Of a stretch of 64,000 bases of DNA, positions 1 to 11,300 are shown piece by piece. The notes beneath the pieces were generated by a model. That model was not told where the DNA came from. It was given only the letters and a program-made list of their open reading frames with translations, and searched no databases. The DNA lies in contig VKHL01000150.1 of the NCBI GenBank assembly GCA_015146655.1, positions 1-64,000 of the forward strand, read 5' to 3'. Position numbers and translations under genes: made by a program. This DNA is from Ochromonas danica. Lineage: Eukaryota > Sar > Chrysophyceae > Chromulinales > Chromulinaceae. The number at the start of each line of letters is the position of its first letter. Positions within the stretch are counted from its first letter, which is position 1.

Positions 1-48
<48 letters not shown>

Positions 49-131
49 GGGGGGGGGGGGGGGGGGGGGGGGGGGGGTGGGGGGGGGGGGGGGGGGGGGG
101 GGGGTGGGGGGGGGGGGGGGGGGGGGGGGGG
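1..131. repeat. Poly-G tract at contig end
   Basis: Almost pure G, broken only by single T bases at 48, 78 and 105. It lies just past the 5' splice site of the HflX exon, so on the minus strand it would be poly-C inside an intron. A real G tract this long is unusual. A homopolymer-like assembly end, such as dark-cycle poly-G reads joined to the contig, is a good alternative. No coding meaning should be given to the glycine-rich frame through it. Confidence 0.85.
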
Positions 132-142
132 ATATCCTTTAC

Positions 143-837
143 CTTCCCTCGTCTTGGCGTGTTGAGCGAAAATGTCTAAAATCAAAGCTGTGCGATCGAC
201 TACTTTCACATAAGACACTTCACCATTCCTTCCACTACCACTACCACTACCACTACCACTACCTCTTTGTTGTTCCTTCTTCAACAAATCTTTATTAAAG
301 GCTGCCTCCAAGTTCTTCTGCTGGGAGGGTGACAATTCCGTGTCCACCACAAGACAACTGCAACCCAAGCGATGCATCTGCTCTGTGATCTCCTTCACCT
401 TACCAGGTCCTATATAATACTCTACATTGGGTGTGGTGAGACGTTGATAGGTTGACCCCACCACTGTGAGGCCTGCAGCACCTGCTAGTTCACTGAGTTC
501 CGTTAGACTTTCCTCCAAACTGAACGACAACAACTTCTCGTCCTCCTTGCTGCTAGGAACTCTCTCTATAGGCTGGAGGAGGACAGATGAGGCTGCCGTC
601 TTGCGCTCCTCGAGGCCTACCAGGTAGCACTTCTCTTGAGTGCGAATGAGCTGGCGGTCGTAGAAGCGCATGGCACGCTGTCTTAGGAGATCTTCGAGGT
701 CGCGCTCTCGCATCTCCTCAGTGGGGTGCTCTAAGATGTCATAGGAGGCAGAGTGCATAGGCTCTAGCAGGGCGTCATCGTTGAAGAGGTTGTTGGGCTT
801 CTCTGAGGTGGAGCACAGCGAGAGACGAGAAGGTCTT
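143..837 (-). CDS. hflX: GTPase HflX, N-terminal part (partial, one exon)
   Basis: Ribosome-associated GTPase of the HflX family, which in bacteria splits or rescues stalled ribosomes. In an alga it probably acts in the plastid or mitochondrion. The exon, read from 837 down to 143, encodes the N-terminal HflX domain: LVGLE, then [38 protein letters not shown], and the hallmark [21 protein letters not shown] (GS)n linker interrupts the domain before the VVDRT motif. The exon ends at GAAG|GTAAAG, a good donor at the conserved REG, so the G domain lies beyond the left edge. The acceptor at 838-840 follows a long pyrimidine tract. The first exon is unresolved: a signal-peptide-like frame starts at 923 ([13 protein letters not shown]...HLVAFPF) but is out of frame with the GTPase. 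Family assignment is firm; the 5' model is not. Confidence 0.85.
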
Positions 838-1224
838 CTGCGAAAGAGAGGAAGAGAGGAAGGGAAAGCCACAAGGTGTTCAGTCACAGGGAGAGTGAGA
901 AAGAGCCAACAAAGCCATCGCATATCTCACAGCCTTCTGTCAGCAAAGTCAGTCACTATTGGACCAAAACTTGTTGAAATCATCTGCTCTTGCCGCAGAG
1001 AGAGAGAGAGAGGAGGTTATTCCATGGAATCCACATGGAAGAAGTGTCAAGCCTACAATTCACAAGAATCAACTTTCTTCTCTGTCAAGCGATGGACTGC
1101 AAAACCAATCAGTTACCAAAAGAAAGCACCACAAAGAACACTCAAACATCATGCGCTAAAGCACCTAACTACCTAACACTCTCTCTATCTCTAGTAGAAC
1201 CACAAGCTAGCACTGCTATTGTTG
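838..1224. other. 5' region of HflX gene
   Basis: This stretch lies between the HflX exon and the 3' end of the MFS gene. It holds the pyrimidine-rich acceptor just above 840, a possible start codon at 923 on the minus strand, and a GA-rich run near 1000-1013. It probably contains the HflX first exon and promoter. No other gene is supported. Confidence 0.5.
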
Positions 1225-2880
1225 CTACCACCTCTTGTAATACCGTGCGAGATAGCGTTGGTTGCAAAACCACGCCGCTGCAAAGAAAACAACCGTCCAG
1301 TACAACCACAAGACGCATACTAAGATGCACCACCTCAGTCCACCGCCTTCATCGCGGCATTCTGAGGAGGTCGAGTCTGAAGCACAATGCGGAGCTAGAG
1401 AGTCCTTGATTAAACCAGCGATGGAGGGAGAAGGAACATCTCCAAAGATGTGCCCACTGATTGAAAGCAGTGCGATGGCCAAGGCTCTCTGGCGCATAGG
1501 CACCGCCGTCATGACCGCCAGAGTGATCGCTCCCGTGGTCATGAAGAGAAAGGTGCAGCCTATTGTGATGAGAAGAAAGAAGGCAGCAGCAGATTTGGCA
1601 AAGAAGGTGCAGCACAGGAAGATCATCCCTATGAGAGAGGTCCAGTAGAGCATGAGGCAAATGCCTTCCATGCGCTCGACCAAGACCAGACTGTTCTTTA
1701 GCCCGCCATTCTCTTCTTCAGCCAGCCTCTTCTTCTCTTTCTCTTTCTCGTCCTTCTCGAGGTCTCCATGGCTCGAGTTTCCCTCCTGTCCCTCTCCCTC
1801 TCCCTCCATCACACCCACCTGCTCTCCCTCTCCTACCCTTCTCCTCTGCTGAGACTGTCGAGTCACCATGTCCAACACAAAGCCTCCTATTGGCGTCCCA
1901 ATAACTCCTGCTGCACTAGCGAGGATGCCAAAGATGGTGCTGGCTTGGGTCTCGGTGTCGAAGTAGCCCAGGCCCAGCAGAAAGGCCGAGCCGAAGGTCG
2001 AGAGGGCCATGAGCACCGCCACTTGCGCTGCATAGGCAAGAATGATACAAACATAGACGGGTTCTGAACACACCAAGAGCACTTCATCTTTCCAATTAGG
2101 AGCTGTTTGTATAGGTCCAGAGGAAGGAGGAGGAGAAGTGGTAGTGGCTACAGTGGATTCCTCTTTTAGAGGATTATGTACAGAAGAGTCTGCCATTTTG
2201 CTCAGTTCTACTCCCTCCTTAGCAGGCGATTTCCAGTTGCTTTTCTCTCCTCCTCCTCCTGCTACTGCTCCTCCTCCTCCTACACCACTTCTATCCTGGA
2301 TGAAGAAGAGTGCCGCTACGAATGGCCAAGAGACAAACGCTTCGAATAGAAAGGCCCATTGCCAGCCCATTGCTTGAGACATCATAGCAGAGTAGGCATA
2401 GCCAATGGCCGTGCCCACGGGGATGGCCGTGTAGAAGATCGCCAGCCAGCTGCCGCACAGGCCCGGAGGGGCGCAGGCCTGGATCCACGGGGGAATAGTG
2501 GTCTGCAGGCTAGCCTCTCCTAGCCCAGAGAGCATACGAGCAAAGAAGAGACAGAGGAAACTGCGTGTATAATAAGCCAAAGCGGAGAGGAAGACAGCGA
2601 AGAGCCACAGCGCACAGCCCAGACCTGTCAATAGGAAGATATCCGAGACACGATGAATCGCCTGACTGAAGAACAGGAAGCCGAAGATAAGTCCTATGAC
2701 AAAAGCTGACTGCAGGAAGCCAATCTCAGCGCTGGGTGAGATCTGAAGGCTATCCGGTGCCGCGGAGACAAAGTCAGCGAATTCTTCATAGGAACCTGGA
2801 ATAATCCCTCGATCACAGAAGTTGATCAGGTTCATGAAGACCAGCAAGATAAAGGTGTTCAAGGTGGATAGTACTAGCAT
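1225..2880 (-). CDS. Major facilitator superfamily transporter, spinster-like
   Basis: A 551-residue polytopic membrane protein in one exon, read as an MFS carrier of the spinster type. That family moves lysophospholipids or sphingosine phosphate, or related amphiphiles, across endomembranes. The start has the TM1 motif NFCDRGIIPGS, comparable to the NYMDR-type motif of spinster proteins. It is followed by GFLQSAFVIGLIFGF, ARMLSGLGEASLQTTIPPW and FYTAIPVGTAIGYAYS, which match the R-x-x-x-G-x-G-E-A motif and the AIPVGxxxGY motif of the family. About twelve hydrophobic segments can be seen, in two halves. The central loop (about residues 198-265) and a second loop (about 345-395) are acidic, lysine-rich and of low complexity. 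The substrate is not predictable. It lies tandem to HflX and UGP-PGM on the same strand. Confidence 0.85.
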   Translation of the reverse strand: MLVLSTLNTFILLVFMNLINFCDRGIIPGSYEEFADFVSAAPDSLQISPSAEIGFLQSAFVIGLIFGFLFFSQAIHRVSDIFLLTGLGCALWLFAVFLSALAYYTRSFLCLFFARMLSGLGEASLQTTIPPWIQACAPPGLCGSWLAIFYTAIPVGTAIGYAYSAMMSQAMGWQWAFLFEAFVSWPFVAALFFIQDRSGVGGGGAVAGGGGEKSNWKSPAKEGVELSKMADSSVHNPLKEESTVATTTSPPPSSGPIQTAPNWKDEVLLVCSEPVYVCIILAYAAQVAVLMALSTFGSAFLLGLGYFDTETQASTIFGILASAAGVIGTPIGGFVLDMVTRQSQQRRRVGEGEQVGVMEGEGEGQEGNSSHGDLEKDEKEKEKKRLAEEENGGLKNSLVLVERMEGICLMLYWTSLIGMIFLCCTFFAKSAAAFFLLITIGCTFLFMTTGAITLAVMTAVPMRQRALAIALLSISGHIFGDVPSPSIAGLIKDSLAPHCASDSTSSECRDEGGGLRWCILVCVLWLYWTVVFFAAAWFCNQRYLARYYKRW

Positions 2881-3235
2881 GGTGCCTAACTGTTCTTCAA
2901 GCTATCCACCTCTTTTCTTTCATTCATTCATTCATTCATCACAGACCGACACAGAGAGGTTGAGAGGGGTGCAATTGAGGAAATGCATATATATTAGGGA
3001 TTTTCATAACCACGGTATTAACATAGAGACTATTTAGTCCAGACGTCCACTGGAACTAAATTAACTATCACAGGTTAGCTCCATCAAACTCCAGTAGTCT
3101 AGTTACTTTAGCAAATGCTACATTATCTTAAATTGATAATTGGACATGAACACAGAGCTAAATTGAACAAAATTGATTGGAAAAGCGTTATGCTTACAAA
3201 AAGAAAGACCATTTCACATCTCATCGCCCAGCCCT
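2881..3235. other. Spacer between MFS and UGP-PGM genes
   Basis: Upstream of the MFS start and downstream of the UGP-PGM stop. It contains an ATTC microsatellite at about 2921-2939 and is otherwise AT-rich. No gene is supported. Confidence 0.6.
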
Positions 3236-6200
3236 TCAAGTGATGACAGTGGGCTTCTCAAAGCCAGTCAATCCAGCGATATCGCTAACCTTGAGAGCGA
3301 TAGCGACTAAGTCCTGCAAGGCCTCGGCCGTGGGCTGGATGACTTTCTCTGATTCGTACTTCTCAAGGTAGAGGCGAACGGTCGCTCCACTTCCAGCAGT
3401 GCCAGACAAGCGGAAGATGATGCGGCTACCATCTGCAAACAGAATTCTCAAACCTTGATTGTGGGAAACAGATCCGTCGATGGGGTCGTGATAGGTGAAC
3501 TCATCAGCAGTGGCAACGACAAGGCTGCCAAAGGAAGCGCCAGACAAGCTGCTGAACTGGCCACGCAGGTGATCCATCACTGCGGCAGCTTTCTTGCTAT
3601 CAACACCTTCATAATCGTAACGCGAGTAGAAGTTGCGACCGTACTGGCGCCAATGATTCTCAACAATGTCCTTGACGTGGACGAAAGGCTTGGAGTGGTC
3701 AGTGTTGTAGAAAGCCAAGATAGACAACCAAGCCAACACAGCCCAGAGACCATCCTTCTCGCGGACATGATCTGATCCAGTACCAAAGGACTCTTCACCG
3801 CAGATCATAGGGTTGTAGTCAGCACCATGGAACTGCTCCTTGGAATCCATCACATTGCCGAAGAATTTCCATCCAGTGGGTGTTTCAAAGAGAGCGAGGT
3901 TTAAACGCTTGGCCACCAGATCAACCGCGCCAGAAGTGGGCATAGAACGAGCAACAGCTTTCAGACCACCTTGTTGAGCAAAGAATGGAATCAAGTGAGC
4001 GTGAGCAGTGAGAATAGCCAACGAATCAGAAGGTGTAACGAAGAACTGTCTGCCAAGGATCATATTACGGTCGGCATCACCATCACATGCAGCACCAAAG
4101 ACTGGCACAGCCTCTGGATTGGCAGCAGGAAGAGGCTGACCAGTTTTGTCCACACCCATAATATCGCAAAGAGTGCGAGCATAGGTCAAGTTGGGATCAG
4201 CATGTCCTCCACCGAAGTCCTCCAGAGGTTTAGCATGGACGAGAACATCCTCAGGAGCGCCCAACTCCTCAACAAACACTCTACGGGCATAAGGACCTTG
4301 AACACCAGACATGCAGTCATACTTGAAATGGAAGTCAGGACGTTGGAGCAAGCGGCGAATGGCTCCAAAGTCGAAGACCGTCTTCAAAAGATTGACATGA
4401 ATCTCAGCAGGATCGACCACCTCAACAACGAAGTGCACCTCTCCATTAGGACTGGAGATAACACGACTGCCCACTGCGCTGATATCGATCGCAGGCAAAT
4501 CAGGGCAAGTGCGATAGGAGGTAAGAGTGGTGGAAATGGCATAGATTGCTTCAGTCACGCGCTCTGGAGCAGGACCACCATTCTCGCAGTTGTACTTGAT
4601 ACCGAAATCTTCATCTGGACCTCCCGGGTTGTGGGACGCAGTGAGAATGAAGGCACCATAAGCCTTCTGCCAAGCAGGGCCCCGTTCCCTAATGATAGCG
4701 CTCACAGCAGGAGTAGACAACAATCCATGCTGACCAATGACGACTCTACGAACTCCTTGAGCAGCAGCCATTTTAATGATTGACTGGATAGCCTCAGGGT
4801 TATGATAGCGACCATCGCCACCAAGCACTAAAGAGCCTCTGCTCAGATCTGTTCCGGCTTGAGCCACGGCAATGAAAGTTGACTGAACGAAGTTTTCCAA
4901 ATAATTTGGCTTCCCCGTGAACACACGAGTCTTCTTTCGCAAGCCAGAAGTTCCAGGCTTCTGATCATTGTAAGGAGTTGTGGTGACCGTCACAGGACGC
5001 AGAGGACCTAAGCCAAGTCGATCAGTCAGGTCGATGGTAGTGTCCTTGTAAACACCAGGAGGAAGAACTTTAGGCTCAGAAGAGTTATTGATAACGGTAA
5101 CATGACCCTGAATCACATTCTGCGCAGAAAACCAGACATCTCCCTTGACAGTGAGTTTGGTGGTATTGAGCAGAGAAGGATAGCCCAAACGAGTTGCCAC
5201 ATCCAAGGCCTGGACCAACTTGTACTTCTTGTCATCCAACTCCACAATAGGAGCCTTGTCGAGAGAAGGGTTCAAAACAAGAATGGCTTGGTCGTTCACA
5301 ACGTATGCATCAGAGCGCAGCAGAAGCAAGTCGGAACACTTCTTGACAGGAGCGAATCGACTTCTCGATACAGTCACAGCACGAGCACCAGGGAAGCATT
5401 CAATCGCAGCACCCATCGCTGTCTCAAGTTGGAAAACAGGGGTGGAGCTTTCTTGCTGAGGATCGACAGTCTTGGAGTTGAAAATGGTTGGCAAAGGAAC
5501 GAATCCTCCAGAGTTCTCCATCAAATCCTTCAACAAATCCAATCTCACCCAGAGATTGTTTGTGTTGAAATAGCGATGGCGAGTGATATCTTGGAAAGAC
5601 CCTTCATCAGTCTTGGCACATTGGGCAGACTCTCGCAGAATGAGGCGCTCATCAGCAGTACGCAAAGCGAGATGACCTCCTTTCTTGTCCGCCTCGGAAC
5701 GAAGGCAACACTCCATCAAGAAAGGAGCATTGGAGGAAGCGAAATAAGCCAACAGATCAACATCAAGAGTAGCACCTAAATTGTCCGAGTTGCTCACGAA
5801 CATGTACTTGATTCCCTCTTGCAAGAGAGCCTCCAACTTGCCGGAGCCATAGAGAGCAGTGTAGAGATCTCCATGACCAGGGGGGCACCACTCCAAATGC
5901 TTATTAATACTCCAATCGACAGGTAACCAAGTCTTCTTGTCAACCTTGGGAACTTTGTTTTGTACCAACTCTAACTTGGGGTCGCTGGTGAGGGAGGGAT
6001 ACTTGGACAGATAACTCAAGGTATCTTTCGAAGTGTTGAAGCTATTCATCAGCATGAACGCAATGTTACTCTTGAAACTATCTCTCATAGCGATAACTTG
6101 CTTCGCTGTAAGGTCCAAGAAAGTATTGCCAGCCTTCACTTCAAGTAAGGATTTGGCTTTATCCAATCCCATGGAGGTGCCCAAACCACCATTTAGTTTG

Positions 6201-6512
6201 AGTACTACCGTCTGTTGCAACAGGGAAGGATCAACTTGGTATTGGCCTCGGATATCGTTGTCAAGGTCAGGCAAGGAGGCAACGGGGGTGATCTCAGATT
6301 CGGGAATCATTCCCGAGGATCCACTCAGCAGTTCTGTGAAAGAGTGACGGAAAGCGGCGATGGCAGCTTCACTCAAGCCTTCCGCACGCATTTTACTCTA
6401 TCAGGTAATCAGATTATTCCAACCTCCGTTCAGACAATGATGACAGTGACTACAATCTTCTTCTTACCTCATAGAGAGGGAATGCTTCTTCAACTGTGGG
6501 TTTGGCAGACAT
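3236..6512 (-). CDS. UDP-glucose pyrophosphorylase / phosphoglucomutase fusion
   Basis: A bifunctional enzyme of 1068 residues that converts glucose-6-phosphate to glucose-1-phosphate (PGM half) and then to UDP-glucose (UGP half), feeding beta-glucan and sugar-nucleotide synthesis. Exon 1 is 6468-6512 and encodes MSAKPTVEEAFPLYE. A 70-nt intron (GTAAGA...ATAG) follows, then exon 2 at 6397-3236 starting SKMRAEGLSEAA, the usual UGPase N-terminus. The UGP signature LKLNGGLGTSMGLDK is near residues 81-95. The PGM half starts near KPGTSGLRKKT (495). It has the phosphoserine loop TASHNPGG (about 601-608), the metal site DGDADRN (about 787-793), GEESFG (about 882) and the phosphate-binding RLSGTAGSG (about 1011). 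All catalytic motifs are present. Starting at the in-frame Met at 6391 would lose the first 17 residues. The fusion is known in stramenopiles. Confidence 0.95.
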
Positions 6513-6956
6513 TTTCTTGAGGAATGAAATAGTTTATCAGCTTGGTGTGAACAGGCGATGAATGAAGAGAACAGGAACAAAGGACAGAAAGGCAAGCAGC
6601 AGGGACTCGTTAAAGACTTGCTGGGGCTTCTCGAATCGTCTTCTTTGCGATCGGATCTGGAAGAACTGCACCTCGACCTGCAACCTGTCCGCCACGCTGC
6701 CATCATCATCACACTGTGCCCTTTTCGTTTCCGGTGACGAACGAGAACTCCAATAGTCGAAACTACGAAAATGCCCTGAGTTAACTTGTGAAGATTGCAT
6801 TCATGACAATTTCAGAATGAGACTAACCTGACCTTACCCTTAATCCTAATTGGTCATCTATAATGCAATTCAACCCCACAGCTTAAAGAAGTTCTACGGC
6901 TATTTGTTGTTATGTTACACTATTACACTAACATGGCTTCAGTCGTCAGTCGCTCT
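6513..6956. other. Upstream region of UGP-PGM
   Basis: Holds the UGP-PGM promoter and 5' UTR. A GTTAACTT palindrome-core box lies at about 6780-6787. The minus-strand open frames here are short and lack family likeness. No gene is supported. Confidence 0.55.
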
Positions 6957-7742
6957 TTAACTTGTGGGATGAGCAGTGTTGACTTCTACGATCTCCACTG
7001 TCTTCGCCTTGGGCGCAAGGAATTCTAGAATGCCACTAATCACCTTGGCAGCCCAGTAGACTGAGAGGACAATGAGCGTGACACATGCCGTCTTGGTCAA
7101 GAAGGGCGCCTCACTGGTCATGAGATCATACGCTAAGAATGGCTCCAGAACAATTCTTGCAATAAGAAACAATACGGCAAATACCACTTGACAAATCATA
7201 TACCCCAAGGATCCTTTGGGGAAGAACTCAGCCGAAAAGGCGTTGAGGAACGGCGTGGAGACCTCAGCGATCAACATGGTCAGCACGAGGTTATAGCCAC
7301 AGCGATTGTATACTAGAGCTCCAATCTGTCCAAATACACAGGCAGCGTGATGCAACAGAGCCTCGCCATCTGGCACATAGAGAATACAGACGATGCTGTC
7401 GAGGATGTAGTAGCCCAGGGAGGTGGCAAGCCATGCTGCTTCTAGATAGGTCGACTCTCCACCAGCTGACTTGATGGGATCTTCATAAGCAGCATAAGAG
7501 GTCCAACAGACAGCAACTACAGCGTGCACACTAGAGACTGCAAATCCTGTCCGACGGACATCCAGGCCCAATACTTTATTGAAAAAGGTGAATACTGCGA
7601 CAAAGAAGAGCAGGGCGTAGCATGTGACAGGTACCCAGAAAAGACTAATGGGCATTTCTTGAAGGTTCCACAAAGAAGACAGCAGAAGGAAGGGAAGGAA
7701 AACAAACAAACAACACTGGACAGCCTTTCGCGGTGGCGTCAC
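6957..7742 (-). CDS. TLC-domain (TRAM-LAG1-CLN8) membrane protein
   Basis: A 261-residue protein with about seven hydrophobic segments and no intron. The middle holds TLC-type motifs: a first arm with WTSYAAYEDP, then LGYYILDSIVC and LLHHAACVFGQIGAL, the GY-x(3)-D and HH-containing helices typical of the TLC fold. A polar C-terminal tail follows (KAKTVEIVEVNT). Family members include ceramide synthases and the smaller TLCD proteins that tune membrane lipid composition. This one is short, like TLCD or TMEM136, and does not show the longer Lag1 motif, so ceramide synthase activity is not implied. It is divergent to the CNBD gene, with a shared 650-bp upstream region that has one AAAACGCGTT box and one AAGTTAAC box. 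Confidence 0.75.
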   Translation of the reverse strand: MTPPRKAVQCCLFVFLPFLLLSSLWNLQEMPISLFWVPVTCYALLFFVAVFTFFNKVLGLDVRRTGFAVSSVHAVVAVCWTSYAAYEDPIKSAGGESTYLEAAWLATSLGYYILDSIVCILYVPDGEALLHHAACVFGQIGALVYNRCGYNLVLTMLIAEVSTPFLNAFSAEFFPKGSLGYMICQVVFAVLFLIARIVLEPFLAYDLMTSEAPFLTKTACVTLIVLSVYWAAKVISGILEFLAPKAKTVEIVEVNTAHPTS

Positions 7743-7948
7743 TCTATTCTTATTAAGTTAACACATCGTGGTCTGCATCTCCTCTGGCCAGCGATCATTA
7801 TCAACGATCTCAGAGCGATTAGATGAACAAGTCCACCTGCTGGAATCTGCAAGATGCCAGAAAGTACAAGATGTGGCACTTGATTCAAGATGCACATCTC
7901 GTTTGTTTTTATTTGTCGATTCCACTAGACTAAGCAGCTTGTTCTGGG

Positions 7949-7958
7949 AAAACGCGTT
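7949..7958. promoter_or_regulatory. AAAACGCGTT box (MCB-like)
   Basis: A palindromic ACGCGT core flanked by AAA on the left. The same 10-mer occurs three times in the GH130-like / eIF2B gamma divergent promoter. ACGCGT is the yeast MluI cell-cycle box core; whether the factor is shared here is inference. Confidence 0.45.
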
Positions 7959-8090
7959 CCTGGCTTGAGCTGCCACTGAGCTGTCATGAGCTGTCATGAG
8001 CTACAGCTGAGCTGCTGCGCCATGCCAATTCCAGTGCCAGCAGCGCCAGTCCCAGCAGCGAAGCAATGCGCGACACAAACAAACAACAAC

Positions 8091-8132
8091 AAGGACAACA
8101 AGGACAACAAGGACAACAAGGACAACAAGGAC
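8091..8132. repeat. AAGGACAAC minisatellite, about 4.7 copies
   Basis: Perfect 9-bp units at 8091, 8100, 8109 and 8118, with a partial copy from 8127. They lie in the 5' region of the CNBD gene. There are no spacers, so this is not a CRISPR-like array. Confidence 0.9.
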
Positions 8133-8395
8133 ATTACTATACTAGACTAGACTACCAGACACTAGCTCTACCTACCTACTACTATAGCTAGTACGATCAT
8201 ACATCACAATAGCGTCTACACAGCTTGTTGATCCCAGCGGTCTTTTCGCACATGTTTTAGATTAGTGACCAGAAGCAGTGGATTAGTTTTGGTTGTTCTC
8301 CTTGGGTTGGTGACCTTCTGCAGACTAGAGACCTCTCTCTCGTTTTTAAATTTTCCATACATGGTCTTAGTATTATAATAGTAATAACAATTGAA

Positions 8396-11300
8396 ATGGG
8401 AAATTCTTGTGCAATTATCGCTCGAAACCAAAACTTGGCCATCCTGCGCCAGTCATTGCTCGGTGCGATGATGTCTGAGGAAGACCTTCGACGATTTTAT
8501 TCAGTTTGCCACTGCGAGAAGATATTATGCAAGCATTCTCTCACTGCCGCTGGTCGTTCTCCGCCGAAGCCCGCAATCCCCTCAAGCAGCAGTGGCGGTG
8601 GGGGCGGTCGACTGGCAGACCTCAAGATCTGCCCCGAGATTGCTCTCTACTTGATCATCTCTGGCACAGTGGAGGTCTATTTCTCTAATAAAACTATCAA
8701 GCAGCCTGTCCTCATGACCACATTTGGTCCCAGTGACATCATCTTCTTCTTGCCCGGATTGAATGCCATGGACGGCAACCTCCATTTTGGAGAATATATG
8801 CTCACCTATCGCGTTCGACCAGAGAAGAATAAACGTCATGTCCGTTTGTTAACAATAACAAAAGATGCCTTTAATAACTTCCTGGTTGATCGACTCTATT
8901 TAGAAGATCTCGTGCACGTCTGTTTGGTGAAAGATGCCGTGCAGTTTCTATTAGATTCGCCCACTTTCCGCTCTCTCAGTAGACACCAGGTAAGGAGTAG
9001 GATCGAACAGGACATGTTAACTATACTAACACATGTGTATATTCTCTAAACAGATGCAAATGGTGTTAATGTTGATGAAGTTTCGATATCTACGGCGAGG
9101 TCAGTTAGTTCGTACTTTTCCTCCAGCTTGTGGAGGTGTGGATACTTCGCTCTCTTTATGCGGTAAGTACTCTTGCTTGTTATGCACTATATAGTATCGA
9201 AGTGCTAACCCTGTCGTATTGCATTGTAGATCCATTACTTACAAAAGCACAATTACCGCCTGAAACATTTGGAATCTTGCTCAAAGGTGCTTGTGTTTAT
9301 TTACCACCTGGCACAGACTTCTCCGCGCTACCACTACCTTCAGTGCCAACACGATCAAATGAACCACAAACGGCACATTCCAGGAATTCTACCACTCAGA
9401 AGTATTTCTATCGTGCACCCAGTGTGAATGACATGAACAGCAGCTGGCAGCATAACACAATCTATGCAGGGAGTACCTTCGGACTGGAGCAGTACTTTAT
9501 CCATCGCAATCCACTCCCATCTGATCACATTCTCTGTCTGGAGGCTTCTATTGTACCTTTTCTCTCTATCAGTACCTTACATTCATTGTGTTCCATGGAT
9601 GTCTCCTTGAGAAGAAAGTTGCGTGGCAATTATAATCGCCATATCTTCGATACCGTTCGTGCTTCGGTACCATTATTAGCAGATTTGGAAGAATCAATGT
9701 ATGGCCGGTTTTGTAGTCGGGTGCTCATGCGCGGGTTTGATTCAAACACGACCATCTTCCGACAAGGAGAGAAGAGCGAGTTTTCGTACATCTTATTGCA
9801 TGGATTAGTGAGAGAAGAAACGTCGAGCCAACCTAATGAGAGCAGTCCGCCCCTTGCTGGTGAGGTTGCTAATGGCTTGACTATTCAAACTACTCAAGTG
9901 CGGTACTTACCGCCGTTGAGCCTGTTTGGAGAAGTCGCTTTGATGACCCATGCACCATATTTCTCCACGACGGTCTCCATGGAGCCTATCATAGCAATCT
10001 GTATCGGTCAGCGTACATTAGATTTACTATTTCAAAAGGATGAGGCGAAGCTGACAGAAGTCAAGATCAAACTCTCCCAGCCAGAGAGATTGCCACTCAG
10101 TCTCTTGCTGGCTCACCGCGATGGCAATCAGACATTTCTCCGCTTTGCTACTAGTGAGCATGGAGAAGAGAATGTGCTCTTCTATAACGCCGTGACTACC
10201 TTTGAACAAATGGTGGAGAAGTTTATGGGGAAGTTGTTGGCAAGCAATGAAGACATCTGGCAGCAACTGCACGATCACAATTTAGAGTTACTCTGCCATC
10301 CCACTGCGGCTACAACAGCTACCATAGCACCACATATTCTTAGTGTGACTCCAAAGCACTCTGCGATATTGAATGTCTCTGTCAATGCTGCTGATTTCGA
10401 GTCAGCAGCTAGTGCGGCAGCTGCGCAGATGATGTCTTCCCCTATTGGCTCGCCAGTGCCGTGCTCATCCCCTGCGAGCAGTTCGAACCTTGTCACTGGC
10501 AATTTGACTTTGGGACTGTCCAAACAGTCGCTTTCCCGTGCTCTGTCATCTCGTTTTGCGTCCATTTCAGAAGCCAGCATTGGGACGAACTGCTCGTGGA
10601 AGTTTTCAATTCAAGACAAACACGGCCAAGAACTGCAAGACAGCTTGTTGTCTCAGTTGCATGACCTTCGCTCTTTAGTGAAGCACATCGCAGAGAATCA
10701 TCTTCAACGAGATGCACCACTTGAGGTGAACATTGAAGACAAGGTGCGCTCTGAGACCTTCCAAGCCTGTCAAGCTTTCTTACAACGAAATCCTTGTGGT
10801 TTACTTGCTTCACTCATGGCGAATCTACTCAATCAACCCACCACAGCAAAGAATGCTTTAGGCTCTTCTCCTTCCAAGCTGGTGGAACAGGAAGAGCAAG
10901 AGGGAGTGGAGAAGGAAGGCGAAGGAGAATTTGACGCAGTCTCCACTTTGAATCAATTGCATTTGCCACGAGCAGATGACCTCGCGACTCTCTTTGTCAC
11001 CTCTAAACAAGCTGTCTACCTTCTCATGGCAAGGGATACCTACATGAGATTCAAACACTCACCATTGTTTCAGAGTTTTGTGGGACGTTTTCAATTCTAT
11101 ACGAACCAACGGCCAAGTTTGGCGGAAGGCAGTGAAGTGCGATCGAGTATTTGCTCTTCTTCTAATGCGACGCCGAAGAACCGCAAGCTGCTCAATCGAG
11201 AGGATAGTGTCTTTCAAGCACTGATGATGAGCAACAATAGTCTTCAAAATGGTGGTGGTAGTCGAAGATATGGTGGTTTGCAAATGTATGTCTTACAAGC

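Larger units (their letters stand above)
7743..8395. promoter_or_regulatory. Divergent promoter region, TLC / CNBD genes
   Basis: Shared upstream region of two divergent genes. It contains AAGTTAAC at about 7755-7762, a perfect palindromic AAAACGCGTT at 7949-7958, a duplicated GAGCTGTCAT near 7977-7998, and an AAGGACAAC tandem repeat at 8091-8132. No gene is supported inside it. Confidence 0.5.

Noticed and set aside
3971-4783. 270-codon plus-strand open frame
   Set aside because: Lies antisense within the UGP-PGM coding sequence; low-complexity Ser/Arg composition and no family motif.
5102-5779. 225-codon plus-strand open frame
   Set aside because: Also antisense to UGP-PGM; explained by codon bias of the real gene.
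8091-8132. Possible CRISPR-like array
   Set aside because: Contiguous 9-bp units with no spacers; a plain minisatellite in a eukaryotic genome.
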